Made by a program: the position numbers and the translations under genes. Shown piece after piece: positions 24,519-33,753 of a DNA stretch of 64,000 nt. The DNA comes from Pseudomonadota bacterium (lineage in GTDB: Bacteria; Pseudomonadota; Alphaproteobacteria; Rhizobiales; Methylopilaceae), in NCBI GenBank assembly GCA_023388965.1, contig JAEWFF010000013.1, positions 1 through 64,000 of the forward strand. Direction: 5' to 3'. The notes under the pieces are model-generated. The model had not been told where the DNA came from. It saw only the letters and a list, made by a program, of their open reading frames with translations, and searched no databases. Positions within the stretch are counted from its first letter, which is position 1. Each line of letters starts with the position of its first letter.

Positions 24519-26059
24519 GCCACGCTGACGGCGCTGGTGCATTCGTCAACCATCTCGGCGCGCGGCATCACCGCGACGCTGGCACCTGCTTCTTCCAGCG
24601 TTGCCATCAACGCGTGCGGATTGCCGTTGCCGGCGCTCGCGGCCTCGCCGAACAGTGGATCGCGCTGCAATGCGAGCGCGGCTCCGGCGGAGGAGGACGC
24701 CATGCGGAGGAATTCTTCCAGCGCCGCGCGCGGAAAGGCCAGGCCGCCGATACGTACGATGCCGCTGCGGTTTGGGCCGAAGCGCAGTTCCGGCCCGTGG
24801 ATTTCGGCAGGAATCGACGTATCGACCCAGCCCTCATTGTCGATCGACAGCGACGGCTCGCCCGGAAGATTGCCGGAGGGGGCCAGAGCGCCACGGAGCG
24901 CGAGGTGGCCCTTGGCGGTGATGCGGGTCTGGACCAGCGAAGGCGCGCTCGGATTGGTGCGCGGCGAATGGATCGAGCCGACCGGAACGCCGGCCGCGCG
25001 CTGCATGCCCTCGCGCGATGCGGTCACAAGGCCGATCTCGCCGAATGTCATGACATCGACGACGAAGATCAGCCCGCCCGGAGTGACCCGGCCGGGCGTC
25101 TCGCCGGAGCGCCAGATTGCGGCCACGGAACGGAGCGGGCGCGTCGGGAAACGCGCGGCGCGCGCGAAACCGGCGGCGGCTGCACCGGGCAGCACGACAT
25201 GGGTCACATTCTCGGTCACGAGCGATCCGGCCAGAACGCGCGAACTGAACGGCTGGTGCAGGACGAGCGGCGCGCCGCTGAGAAGTGACGACATCAGCCC
25301 GGTCGCGATGCCGGCAATGCTGGCGCCGAGCAGGGTGGTCGCGATGATGTCGTTGCCGGTCAGGCCGGCTTCGAGCATATGCGCCATGCCGGCGGCAATG
25401 ATTTCGCCATGCGTGCGCGCGACCGGGGCGAACCCGCCGGGCGTCGCGTCCCAGGTCACCATCGCGACATGCCGTCCGGCCTTGCCCGCGCGCTCGGTTT
25501 CCGGCCGAAGGTCCGGGCGTTTCAGCGAATCGAGATGCTCATCGATGGAGATGACGCCGTCCGGCACGTCGCGGCCGAAGGCCAGAATGAAGCGCAGGGT
25601 GAAGGCGTCGATCGCGGCGAACGACATCACCTCGGCATGGTTGGTTGCGCCGGACCGGCAGACGGTGATCGCGGCCTTGGCGCCGATCCGGGTCAGCGCC
25701 TGAGCGATCTCGCGCCGCCGCCAGGCGAGCGGCAGAAGGGCCGGGATATAGCCGGCGCGCAACGTGGCCAGCAGCGCGATGATACTTTCCACCGTGTTGG
25801 GAAGCTGCAGCGCGACCATGGAATCGCGGCCGAGGGCAAGGGCGCGCAACCCGGTTGCGATGCGCTCGACCTCTCCGTCGAGTTCGTCCCATGTCAGGCG
25901 CCGCGGCGCACCATCGGTGAAGACCGGCCTGTCGGCAGGGTCGATCAGTGCGCGCCCGGCCGGGTTCATGGCGGCGTGGCGGCGCAGAAGGGCGTCGATC
26001 GTGACGTCTTCGCCAAGACCGTTGCTCTCGGGAGCGTTGAATGCCCGCGCCAGGATCAC
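24515..26059 (-). CDS. Degenerate adenylate-forming (acyl-CoA synthetase-like) protein
   Basis: 514 residues with the overall plan of ANL enzymes: LTWDELDGEVERIATGLRAL near residue 55 and MVALQLPNTVESIIALLATLRAGYIPALLP near 82-111 are clear AMP-binding-domain blocks. The catalytic motifs are eroded. The phosphate-binding loop (normally TSGTTGxPK) reads VTWDATPGGFAPVARTHGE, YGxTE is replaced by TFGEIG, the TGD aspartate region is unclear, and the C-terminal GK lysine is missing. It may be a binding or scaffold protein, or a divergent enzyme. It converges on mfd with a 4-nt overlap and lies 22 nt downstream of the YejA-like gene. Confidence 0.75.
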   Translation of the reverse strand: MILARAFNAPESNGLGEDVTIDALLRRHAAMNPAGRALIDPADRPVFTDGAPRRLTWDELDGEVERIATGLRALALGRDSMVALQLPNTVESIIALLATLRAGYIPALLPLAWRRREIAQALTRIGAKAAITVCRSGATNHAEVMSFAAIDAFTLRFILAFGRDVPDGVISIDEHLDSLKRPDLRPETERAGKAGRHVAMVTWDATPGGFAPVARTHGEIIAAGMAHMLEAGLTGNDIIATTLLGASIAGIATGLMSSLLSGAPLVLHQPFSSRVLAGSLVTENVTHVVLPGAAAAGFARAARFPTRPLRSVAAIWRSGETPGRVTPGGLIFVVDVMTFGEIGLVTASREGMQRAAGVPVGSIHSPRTNPSAPSLVQTRITAKGHLALRGALAPSGNLPGEPSLSIDNEGWVDTSIPAEIHGPELRFGPNRSGIVRIGGLAFPRAALEEFLRMASSSAGAALALQRDPLFGEAASAGNGNPHALMATLEEAGASVAVMPRAEMVDECTSAVSVA

Positions 26060-26081
26060 GATGCGTGCCTTCGGCCGGTCG

Positions 26082-27902
26082 TCATTGGCCGACTTCCCGC
26101 CACCAGGTTTCGGGAATGGGTCCGTACAGGGGCATCCGGTCCGGACGGCCGATATAGCTGCGGCGCGCGATCCATTTGTTCGGCAGGTGATACAGCGGCA
26201 CCACGTAGAACCCCGACATCAGAACCCGGTCCAGTGCCCGTGTCGCGGCAACGAGATCCTTGCGCGTCGTCGCGCGCACGATCTCAGCGATCATTGCGTC
26301 GATCGCCGGCTCCGCCGCGCCCATATAATTTCTTGTTCCGGGCGAGGAGGCGGCCGACGTGCCCCAGTAAAAGCTCTGCTCGTTGCCGGGAGAGAGCGAA
26401 TTGTCCCACGTATACTGGGTCATATCGAAGTCGTAGGACAGCAGCCGCGACTCGAATTGCACGGTATCCACAAGACGCACCGCCGCCTTGATCCCCGCCC
26501 GCGCGAGATCGCGCGCAAATGCCAGCGCGATCCGCTCCTGCTCCTTGGTTTTCACGAGCAATTCGAACGCGAACGGCTTGCGCCCGGAATCGGTCAGAAC
26601 GCCGTCGCGCAATTCCCATCCGGCGTCGCGGAGGAGGGACAGCGCCTCGCGCAGCAGGGTGCGGTCGCGGCCCGAGCCGTCCGCCTGCGGCGGCTGCCAG
26701 GTTCCGTCCATGATGTCCGGCAGAACCGCATCCGGATAGGGCGCCAGCAGCGCGCGTTCCTTTTCGCTTGCCGGGCGACCGCGTGCCGACAGTTCCGAGC
26801 CCTCGAAAAAGCTTGCCGTGCGTGCGTAGGCGCCGTGCAGGAGATTCGCGTTGGCCCACGGGAAATCGAACAGCATTGCGAGCGCGCGGCGTACGCGGAT
26901 GTCCTTGAACAGCGGGCGGCGCGTATTGAACACGAAAGCCGCGATGGGCTTGGGCGCGCCGCTGCCGAGCTCGTCCTTGACGATCCGGCCGTCCTTTACC
27001 GCCTTCTCGTCATAGGCCGACATCCAGCGCGCGGGGTCGCTTTCCGGCCGGATATCGTAGAGACCCTTGCGGAACGCCTCCAGCATGGTCCCTGCGTCGC
27101 GGTAAAAATCGTAGCGTATCTCGCCGAAATTACCCCATCCCCGCGTGACGTTGAGGCCGGCGCCCCAGTAATCGGGATTGCGCGTCAGCGTCAGGCTTTT
27201 TCCCGCCTCGACCTGGGTGACGACATAGGGGCCGGAGCCGATTGGAGGCGTCAGCCCTCCGGCCTCGAAGGTTTCGGGATCGGTCGCGTGTTTGGGCAGG
27301 ATGGGCATCAGCCCGAGAATGAGGGGCAGTTCGCGGTCGTTGGAGCCCGTCAGGTCGAAGCGGATCGTACGCTCGTCGAGCGCTTCGGCCGTCCGCACCT
27401 TGCTATAATATGTACGGTGGTTCGGACGCCCCCGGTCGCGGAGCAATTCCCACGAGAACAGCACGTCCTCGGCCGTCACCGGCCGCCCGTCCGAAAAGCG
27501 CGCCGCCGGATTGAGCCGGAACTCGACATAGCTGCGGTCGTCGGGCGTCGCGATGCTTTCGGCCAGAAGACCGTACAGGGTGAACGGTTCGTCGTAGGAT
27601 CGCGCCATAAGGGGCTCGACGACCTGGTTCGCGATCACCTGCGCCGGAGGGGTTCCGCGCACGACAAAGGGGTTGAGACTGTCGAAGCTGCCGAGGATTC
27701 CATAGGTTACCCGTCCGCCGCGCGGGGCATCCGCATTGACATAGGGAAAATGGGAAAAGTCTTCCGGCAGCGCCGGTTCGCCGTGCATGGCGATGCCGTG
27801 CCTCGGGGGCGCAGAATCGGCTCCCGCGGCCGGGTCGAGGGCCGGCAGCAGGGCGAAGAGGGCCAGAACAGCGGCTAGGCGGCTTTTCATCCCTGCGAAC
27901 AT
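26082..27902 (-). CDS. YejA-like extracellular solute-binding protein, family 5
   Basis: A 606-residue periplasmic peptide-binding protein of the family-5 (DppA/OppA/YejA) fold, with a signal peptide (MKSRLAAVLALFALLPALDPAAGA). It begins HGIAMHGEPALPEDFSHFPY, followed by GGRVTYGILGSFDSLNPFVV, which is typical of YejA, the binding protein of the YejABEF oligopeptide/microcin C importer. No yejB, yejE or yejF is adjacent, so it is an orphan here. A second in-frame ATG at 27890 starts directly at the signal peptide and is equally plausible. Confidence 0.85.
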   Translation of the reverse strand: MFAGMKSRLAAVLALFALLPALDPAAGADSAPPRHGIAMHGEPALPEDFSHFPYVNADAPRGGRVTYGILGSFDSLNPFVVRGTPPAQVIANQVVEPLMARSYDEPFTLYGLLAESIATPDDRSYVEFRLNPAARFSDGRPVTAEDVLFSWELLRDRGRPNHRTYYSKVRTAEALDERTIRFDLTGSNDRELPLILGLMPILPKHATDPETFEAGGLTPPIGSGPYVVTQVEAGKSLTLTRNPDYWGAGLNVTRGWGNFGEIRYDFYRDAGTMLEAFRKGLYDIRPESDPARWMSAYDEKAVKDGRIVKDELGSGAPKPIAAFVFNTRRPLFKDIRVRRALAMLFDFPWANANLLHGAYARTASFFEGSELSARGRPASEKERALLAPYPDAVLPDIMDGTWQPPQADGSGRDRTLLREALSLLRDAGWELRDGVLTDSGRKPFAFELLVKTKEQERIALAFARDLARAGIKAAVRLVDTVQFESRLLSYDFDMTQYTWDNSLSPGNEQSFYWGTSAASSPGTRNYMGAAEPAIDAMIAEIVRATTRKDLVAATRALDRVLMSGFYVVPLYHLPNKWIARRSYIGRPDRMPLYGPIPETWWREVGQ

Positions 27903-28102
27903 CGCAAAATGAGGTCGATTCGGCGCGTCTCGTGCTTCTGGCGGACTCGTATGCCTATGTGCAACGGTTCATTCGAAACCACTGTGGCGCTTGTAATCGG
28001 TCATGGTGATGCCGTATTTGACCCCGACACAGCCCCTCGATCGTATGCGGGCATGGACGTGTGTCCCCGCAGTCTCAACCGCCGCACTGGAAAGACAGAA
28101 CG

Positions 28103-28804
28103 ATGAAGAACCTTATCCGCCCGATGCCGGCGCTTGTGCTGTCGTTCGGGCTCGCTGCCTTCACCGCCTCGTCGGCCTTTGCCCAGGCGCCCGCCGCCCC
28201 CGCGGAAAACGCGGCGCCGGCCAAGGCCGATCCCGCGCCGGAATGGCTCAAGCTGTGCGGCAAGGACGAGCAGAGCAAAACGGAGCTGTGCTCGGTCAAC
28301 AATTACATCATCGACGGTCAGGGCAATGTCCGCGGCCAGATCCGCGTTCTCGACGTGACCCGCGAGAAGGACGACAAGACCAAGGAAAAGAAGCGCATCA
28401 TCGAGGCGATGATTCCGCCGGGCTTCCTGATCCAGCCGGGCATCAACCTCGTTGTCGACGACAACAAGACGCCGATCCCGGGCCGCTATCGCATCTGCTT
28501 CCCGAACGCCTGCGTGACCGAGGTGCTGGTCAGCGACGATATGCTGGCGCAGATGCGCAAGGGCAATAATCTCCAGATATTCTTCGCCAACGCCAAGGGC
28601 GAATGGCTCGGCGCGCGCGTATCGCTGGCCGGTTTCTCGGCGTCCTATGACGGCAAGCCGATCGAGCCCGAAGTTGCGGAAGCAAAGCGCAAGCAGTTCG
28701 AGGATAGCCAGAACAAGCTGCAGAGCGAGCTTGCCAAGCGCGCCGAAGAGCAGCGCAAGAAGCTGCAGGAAGGCGCTGCCGCCGGGCAGACCAAAACGCA
28801 GTAA
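28103..28804 (+). CDS. Invasion-associated locus B (IalB) family protein
   Basis: A 233-residue exported protein: a signal peptide (cleavage after AFA near residue 29), an Ala/Pro spacer, an IalB-type beta-rich domain (about 47-190; conserved cysteine pairs in WLKLCGKDE / LCSVNN and RICFPNACVTEV), and a charged, probably coiled-coil C-terminal tail (KQFEDSQNKLQSELAKRAEE). IalB of Bartonella is linked to erythrocyte invasion, but the family is widespread in free-living Hyphomicrobiales and its role there is unknown. The ATG at 28103 opens the signal peptide; an upstream in-frame start would spoil it. Confidence 0.85.
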   Translation: MKNLIRPMPALVLSFGLAAFTASSAFAQAPAAPAENAAPAKADPAPEWLKLCGKDEQSKTELCSVNNYIIDGQGNVRGQIRVLDVTREKDDKTKEKKRIIEAMIPPGFLIQPGINLVVDDNKTPIPGRYRICFPNACVTEVLVSDDMLAQMRKGNNLQIFFANAKGEWLGARVSLAGFSASYDGKPIEPEVAEAKRKQFEDSQNKLQSELAKRAEEQRKKLQEGAAAGQTKTQ

Positions 28805-28831
28805 AAGGACTTTATCTCTTCCCGATATTAG

Positions 28832-28865
28832 AACGCGCGGCCCTCGGGTCGCGCGTTTTGTTTTT
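28832..28865 (+). terminator. Intrinsic terminator after the IalB-family gene
   Basis: AACGCGCG (28832-28839) pairs with CGCGCGTT (28850-28857) and is followed by TTTGTTTTT. It lies 28 nt after the stop codon. The convergent acyltransferase gene ends at 28865, so the stem may serve both strands. Confidence 0.75.
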
Positions 28866-29791
28866 CAGGACGGGTCTTTCCAGGAAAAGGGCGGGCCAAG
28901 ATAGGTCCAGCGCCGGTGAGCCCACATCCATTGGCCGGGCGCGTGCCGTATCCAGCTCTCGAACAAGGTCTGCAGCGTCCGGGTCGCGACGACGATGTCC
29001 TTGTCGCGATCCTCGGTGCGCGGCACCGGAACCTCTTCGAGATAGAGATCGAAACGTGCACCGTCCGTACGCACGAGGCGCGCCGCGATCAGAGGCACGT
29101 CGAACGAGCGGGCCATGAAGGCCGGCAGAGGGGTGGACGGCGCCGGATATCCGAAGAAAGAAGCCGGGACGTTACCTGTCCGCTGGTCGGCGAGAACGAG
29201 GACGGGATTGCCCTTCTTCAGCCAGGCGATCAGCTTGCGCGGAGCGGTTTCCCCCTTGGGATAGACGCCCCCCGGAAACTGCTTGAGCCGCAATTCCCGC
29301 AGGAAATTCTCGGCATGGGGGTTCCTCAGCCTGCTGTAGATGAACGCCATCGGAAAACCGGTGACCTTGAAGGCAGGCGCGATCAGCTCCCAGTTCGCAT
29401 AATGCATCGAGGCGACGACAACGCGCCCGCCGGCTTTCTCGATGATTTTCATCACATCGGGGCTCGCCAGACGGATGCGCGACGGATCGCGCTCGAAACG
29501 TTCGGTGAACAAGGCCTCGGCGGTCGTGCGGCCAAGATTGTCCCAGACCTCGCTTGTGATGGCCGTGCGTTCAGCTTCGCTCTTGTCGGGGAAGGCGACC
29601 TTCAGATGGCGCAGCGCGGCCTGCTGACGCTTGGTGTGGGGCGCGATCGCGCGCCAGACCCGGCCGCTGACCGCTGAAGCGCGGTCGAGGCCCAGGGGCT
29701 TCAGCAGGATCACCATGATCCAGAACAGCACATATTCTCCGGCGTGAAGCAGCCGGGAGCGCTTGTGTTCTACAGGTGCGGTTTTGTTCAC
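28865..29791 (-). CDS. LpxL/HtrB-family lipid A (lysophospholipid) acyltransferase
   Basis: A 308-residue inner-membrane-associated acyltransferase with an N-terminal hydrophobic anchor (YVLFWIMVILLKPLGL) and the catalytic HX4E motif HYANWE (H130, E135). KGETAPRKLIAWLKKGNPVLVLADQR is the conserved middle block. Members transfer secondary acyl chains to Kdo-lipid A or hydroxyacyl lipids. The ATG overlaps the stop of the UbiH-like gene by 4 nt, so they are co-translated. The exact acceptor (lipid A or another lipid) is not decided by sequence. Confidence 0.85.
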   Translation of the reverse strand: MNKTAPVEHKRSRLLHAGEYVLFWIMVILLKPLGLDRASAVSGRVWRAIAPHTKRQQAALRHLKVAFPDKSEAERTAITSEVWDNLGRTTAEALFTERFERDPSRIRLASPDVMKIIEKAGGRVVVASMHYANWELIAPAFKVTGFPMAFIYSRLRNPHAENFLRELRLKQFPGGVYPKGETAPRKLIAWLKKGNPVLVLADQRTGNVPASFFGYPAPSTPLPAFMARSFDVPLIAARLVRTDGARFDLYLEEVPVPRTEDRDKDIVVATRTLQTLFESWIRHAPGQWMWAHRRWTYLGPPFSWKDPS

Positions 29792-30960
29792 GACGGCAGC
29801 GCAACTCCGCGCCGCATCACCTCGCGGCGTAGCGGAGGAATCGTGCTCAGGGCCCAGAGGCCGAGCGCGCGGCCGGCATCGAGCGGCAGAAGATCGGCCA
29901 GAAGCGAGCGGTTGAGGGCATCGACCGCGATCTGGCGCGGAACGGTATCGCCTCTGCGCTCGCGGTCGTAGGAGGCGAGCAGGTCCGGCGCTCCGGGATC
30001 GGCGGCCTCGTTCAACGCGCTCGCCGCGCGTTCGGCGATGGCGGCGGCGTCGCGGATGCCGAGATTGAGCCCCTGCGCCCCGATGGGGGGGAGGACATGG
30101 GCGGCCTCGCCGATGAGGGCGATGCGGTTCCTCGCAAAGCAGTCGGCATCGAGGCTGGACAGGCTGCGGCTGCCGCGCGGTTTGTCCGGCGTGATCGTGC
30201 CCAGAAGGCCTTGGGTAAGCATTTCGAGTTCGCGCCCCAGATCGGCCGTGTCAAGACGTTCGAGACGGGCGATCTCCTCCGGTGTATTGACGAAGACGAT
30301 GCTGGACCGGTTTCCCGGCAGCGGCACGAACACGACCGGGCCGCCCCGCCGGTGAAATTCCGTCGAGATCGACTGATGCGGCCGCGTATGGGCGATGTTG
30401 AAGGTCAGCGCGGCCTGCGGATAGTCGTGAATTTTCGCTTCTATCCCGGCGGCGGCGCGAGACATCGAGTTGCGGCCGTCCGCACCGATGACGAGCCGCG
30501 CGGCGATGGTGCGTCCGTCGGCGCATTCGGCGTGCACCCGATCCTCGCCGGGCACGATCCGCGTCACCGGCTCGGATATGATGGTCAGAAGCGAAAGGGT
30601 CTGCAGCCTTTCATGAAGGGCGGCGGTCAGCGTCGTGTTCTCGATATTGTGGCCGAACGCGGTCAGGCCGACTTCGCCGCAGTCGAACAGGATTTCCGGC
30701 GCCCGGACGAGGCTTCCCGTGGCGTCGATGAGGCGCAATTTCTTCAGGGCGTCGGTTCTGGGCGCGAGCGCCGGCCAGATTCCTAGGCGTTCCAGAATGG
30801 CGAGCGAGCTGTGCATCAGCGCGGTCGTGCGCGTATCGGGCGGCGGGGGCGGGGCAGCCAGAATGGTCGGCACACCGGCACCGGCCAGAAGGGCTGCGGC
30901 AGTCAGGCCGGCCGGCCCGCCGCCGACCACCAGTGCTTGCGTCTGGCCAGATGTGTCCAT
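29788..30960 (-). CDS. UbiH/Coq6-family FAD-dependent monooxygenase
   Basis: A 390-residue flavin hydroxylase. The FAD motif GGGPAGLTAAALLAGAG is at 13-29, a DG motif lies in VIGADGRNSMSR, and the second FAD motif reads IALIGEAAHVLPPIGAQGLN. This layout is that of the ubiquinone-ring hydroxylases (UbiH/UbiF/UbiI/UbiL/UbiM). Which ring position it hydroxylates cannot be told from this sequence. It is the first gene of a two-gene unit with the acyltransferase. The first Glu of GEAAH replaces the usual Asp, a common variant. Confidence 0.85.
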   Translation of the reverse strand: MDTSGQTQALVVGGGPAGLTAAALLAGAGVPTILAAPPPPPDTRTTALMHSSLAILERLGIWPALAPRTDALKKLRLIDATGSLVRAPEILFDCGEVGLTAFGHNIENTTLTAALHERLQTLSLLTIISEPVTRIVPGEDRVHAECADGRTIAARLVIGADGRNSMSRAAAGIEAKIHDYPQAALTFNIAHTRPHQSISTEFHRRGGPVVFVPLPGNRSSIVFVNTPEEIARLERLDTADLGRELEMLTQGLLGTITPDKPRGSRSLSSLDADCFARNRIALIGEAAHVLPPIGAQGLNLGIRDAAAIAERAASALNEAADPGAPDLLASYDRERRGDTVPRQIAVDALNRSLLADLLPLDAGRALGLWALSTIPPLRREVMRRGVALPS

Positions 30961-31026
30961 AACCCCGTTCCGATCCTCGCTCTGCTGGCGGCATGGATGG
31001 GCATTATAGCCCCATCTTCGTCCGCG

Positions 31027-32700
31027 TCAGGCCGGAATAGTCCGCTCGGCCTGCGAAGCGCGGGCGGCGGCAATCGCCTCCTTGAGATCGCCGGCGTGGG
31101 TGATCATCGGCGGCCCAAGTCCGAGACTCAGAAGGACATGCCACACCTGCGGGCGGCAGTTTGCGGCAAAGATTTCGATATCGGCGGCGCGTGCCTTGGC
31201 GACGAATGTGTGCAGCGCGCTGGCCGCCGTGGAATCGGCGAGAGGCACCGCTGAAAAGTCGATGATGTACGCACGGGGATAGGTGCCCGCCGCCTCGAGC
31301 GCGTCGGACACGCGCGTGGCCGCGCCGAAGAACAGCGGCCCGTCGATGCGGTAGATCGCGATCTGGTCGTCGCCGATCTCGATGCCGGTGCCCTCGACCG
31401 TTCCATTCGCGGGCGTGACCCGCACCGCATTGGCCATACGGTGCATGAAGATGAAGACGGCAAGCACGACGCCGACCTGCAGCGCGACCGTCAGATCGTA
31501 GAACACGGTCAGCGCGAAGGTCAGCAGAACGACGACGCGGTCGCTCCAGGATGCGCGGACGAGCGAGATGAACTGGTTATGATCGCTCATCGTCCAGGCG
31601 ACCACGGCGAGGACGGCACCGAGCGCTGCGAGCGGGATATAGCTCAGGACAGGCGCGGCAACCGCCATGAAGATCAGCAGGAACGCGGCGTGCAGAATGC
31701 CCGCGACGGGAGTGCGCGCTCCGGAGCGGATATTGGTTGCCGTGCGCGCCAGCGCGCCGGTCGCTGAAATGCCGCCGAACAGGACGGACGCGATATTGGC
31801 GATGCCCTGTGCGATCAGTTCGGTGTTGGAACGGTGGCGCCGCCCCGTCATGCCGTCGGCGATGACGGCCGACAGAAGACTTTCGATGCCCGCCAGCAGC
31901 ATGATCGTAAAGGCGTCGGGAAGGACGGCGACGACCTTGTCCAGACTGAATTCCGGCAGGCTTGGCGAGGGCAGGGTGCGCGGCACGCCGCCGAACTGCG
32001 AGCCGATCGTCGCGACATTGCCGGAGCCGAACGCGGCCACGGCAAGCGAGGCAAGCCCGACCGCAATCAGGAAAGCCGGCCATGTCGGACGATATCTGCG
32101 CAGCACGATAATAAGACCGAGCGACGCGGCCGATACGCCGATGGTCAATACGTCCGCGCTCGGAAGCGCGGCCCACAGCGCCTGGATCTTGCCGAGGAAC
32201 TCGGCCGGCAGACGATCGATCTGCAGGCCCAGAAGATCGCGGACCTGTGTCAGGAAAATCGACACCGCGATGCCCGCCGTGAAGCCGACGACGACGGGAT
32301 AGGGGATGTATTTGATGTAGGTTCCGAGTCTGAGCAGCCCGATCAGGACGAGGGCGATCCCCGCCATCAAGGTCGCCAGCAGCAATCCGTCGAAGCCGTG
32401 CCGCTCTATGGTCGCGTAGACGACGACAATGAAGGCCGCGGTCGGACCGCCGACCTGGTAGCGGCTGCCGCCGAGCAGCGAGATGAGGAAACCGGCCACG
32501 ATGGCCGTGTAGAGCCCGCGCTCGGGCGTCGTTCCCGACGCGATGGCGATGGCCATTGCCAGCGGCAAAGCGACAATCGCAACCGTGAGCCCGGCAAGGC
32601 TGTCATCGGCAAATTTGCGCCAGGAATAACCCTCGCGGAGCGCGGAGATCAGTTTGGGCGCGAAAACCTCGACCGGGGGATTGTTTCCTGTTGCCAGCAT
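31027..32700 (-). CDS. SulP-family anion transporter with STAS domain
   Basis: A 557-residue membrane protein. The SLC26/SulP transport domain (about 1-430) opens PKLISALREGYSWRKFADD and has GLYTAIVAGFLISLLGGSRYQVGGPTAAF as the anion-site signature; a cytoplasmic STAS domain follows (about 445-550; IAIYRIDGPLFFGAA and DFSAVPLADSTAASALH). Substrates in the family include sulfate, bicarbonate and dicarboxylates; none can be assigned here. The start at 32700 gives normal family length. The frame extends 105 nt further, but that would overlap the divergent quinone oxidoreductase start. Confidence 0.88.
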   Translation of the reverse strand: MLATGNNPPVEVFAPKLISALREGYSWRKFADDSLAGLTVAIVALPLAMAIAIASGTTPERGLYTAIVAGFLISLLGGSRYQVGGPTAAFIVVVYATIERHGFDGLLLATLMAGIALVLIGLLRLGTYIKYIPYPVVVGFTAGIAVSIFLTQVRDLLGLQIDRLPAEFLGKIQALWAALPSADVLTIGVSAASLGLIIVLRRYRPTWPAFLIAVGLASLAVAAFGSGNVATIGSQFGGVPRTLPSPSLPEFSLDKVVAVLPDAFTIMLLAGIESLLSAVIADGMTGRRHRSNTELIAQGIANIASVLFGGISATGALARTATNIRSGARTPVAGILHAAFLLIFMAVAAPVLSYIPLAALGAVLAVVAWTMSDHNQFISLVRASWSDRVVVLLTFALTVFYDLTVALQVGVVLAVFIFMHRMANAVRVTPANGTVEGTGIEIGDDQIAIYRIDGPLFFGAATRVSDALEAAGTYPRAYIIDFSAVPLADSTAASALHTFVAKARAADIEIFAANCRPQVWHVLLSLGLGPPMITHAGDLKEAIAAARASQAERTIPA

Positions 32701-32778
32701 GCGGCTAAATAACCGGTCCGGCAGGAGTCTTTCAATCCAGCCGGGGGATAGTGCCCCGAAACTATTGGAGGAACGGAT

Positions 32779-33753
32779 TTGGCGACCAAGGCAATTCGCG
32801 TCCATTCACATGGCGGGCCGGAGGTTCTGCGCTTCGAGGAGATTGAGCTTCCGCCGCCGGGTGCCGGCGAAGTGCGGGTGCGCGCGACCGCCATCGGCGT
32901 GAATTTCATCGACACCTATCATCGCACCGGCCTTTATCCGCAGCCTTTGCCCTTCACGCTCGGCAAGGAAGGCGCGGGTGTCGTCGAGGCCGTGGGAGAG
33001 GGCGTGACGCTCTTTGTGCCGGGCGACCGTGTGGCCTCGGCCAATCTGTCCGGGTCGTATGCGACGGAATTCAACGCGCCGGAATCGGTGCTGGTCAAAG
33101 TGCCGGACGGCATTTCGGACGAAACCGCAGCGGCCATGATGCTGAAGGGCATGACGGCGCGCTGCCTGCTGCGCAGAACTTTCTCCGTGGGCGCGGGACA
33201 CACGATCCTGTTTCATGCCGCTTCGGGCGGCGTCGGCTCCATCGCGACGCAATGGGCAAATCATCTGGGCGCGACGGTCATCGGCACGGTCGGCAGCGAG
33301 GAGAAGGCGGAACGCGCGCGCCGCAACGGTGCGCACCACACGATCCTCTATCGCACCGAAGATTTCGTCGCCCGCGTCGCGGAGATCACCGGCGGCGGCA
33401 AATGCGATGTCGTCTACGATTCCGTCGGCGCCACGACATGGCGCGGCTCGCTCGATTGCCTGAAGCCGCTCGGTCTGCTCGTTCTGTTCGGGCAGTCGTC
33501 AGGACCCGTGAAGGATTTCGATCCCGCTCTTCTCGCGCAGAAAGGCTCGCTGTTCCTGACGCGGCCGATCCTGTTCACCTACATCGCCAGCCGCGAAACC
33601 CTGGATGAGACCGCGAACGATCTCTTCGATGTCGTGGCGAATGGCGCGGTGAAGATCGAAATCGGTGCGCGCTATGCGCTCGGCGATGCGGCCGAGGCGC
33701 ACCGCGATCTGGAAGGGCGCAAGACCGTCGGCTCGACGGTGCTTATTCCCTGA
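32779..33753 (+). CDS. NADPH:quinone oxidoreductase (zeta-crystallin type)
   Basis: A 324-residue zinc-free medium-chain dehydrogenase/reductase. It has the N-terminal GroES-like fold (AIRVHSHGGPEVLRFEEI), GVNFIDTYHRTGLYPQPLPF, characteristic of Qor, and the NADP Rossmann motif in HAASGGVGSIATQWANHLG near 145-163. It reduces quinones or enals with NADPH. The start is TTG at 32779, supported by a GGAGG about 7 nt upstream. It is divergent from SulP and its 3' end overlaps rimO by 11 nt. Confidence 0.9.
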   Translation: MATKAIRVHSHGGPEVLRFEEIELPPPGAGEVRVRATAIGVNFIDTYHRTGLYPQPLPFTLGKEGAGVVEAVGEGVTLFVPGDRVASANLSGSYATEFNAPESVLVKVPDGISDETAAAMMLKGMTARCLLRRTFSVGAGHTILFHAASGGVGSIATQWANHLGATVIGTVGSEEKAERARRNGAHHTILYRTEDFVARVAEITGGGKCDVVYDSVGATTWRGSLDCLKPLGLLVLFGQSSGPVKDFDPALLAQKGSLFLTRPILFTYIASRETLDETANDLFDVVANGAVKIEIGARYALGDAAEAHRDLEGRKTVGSTVLIP

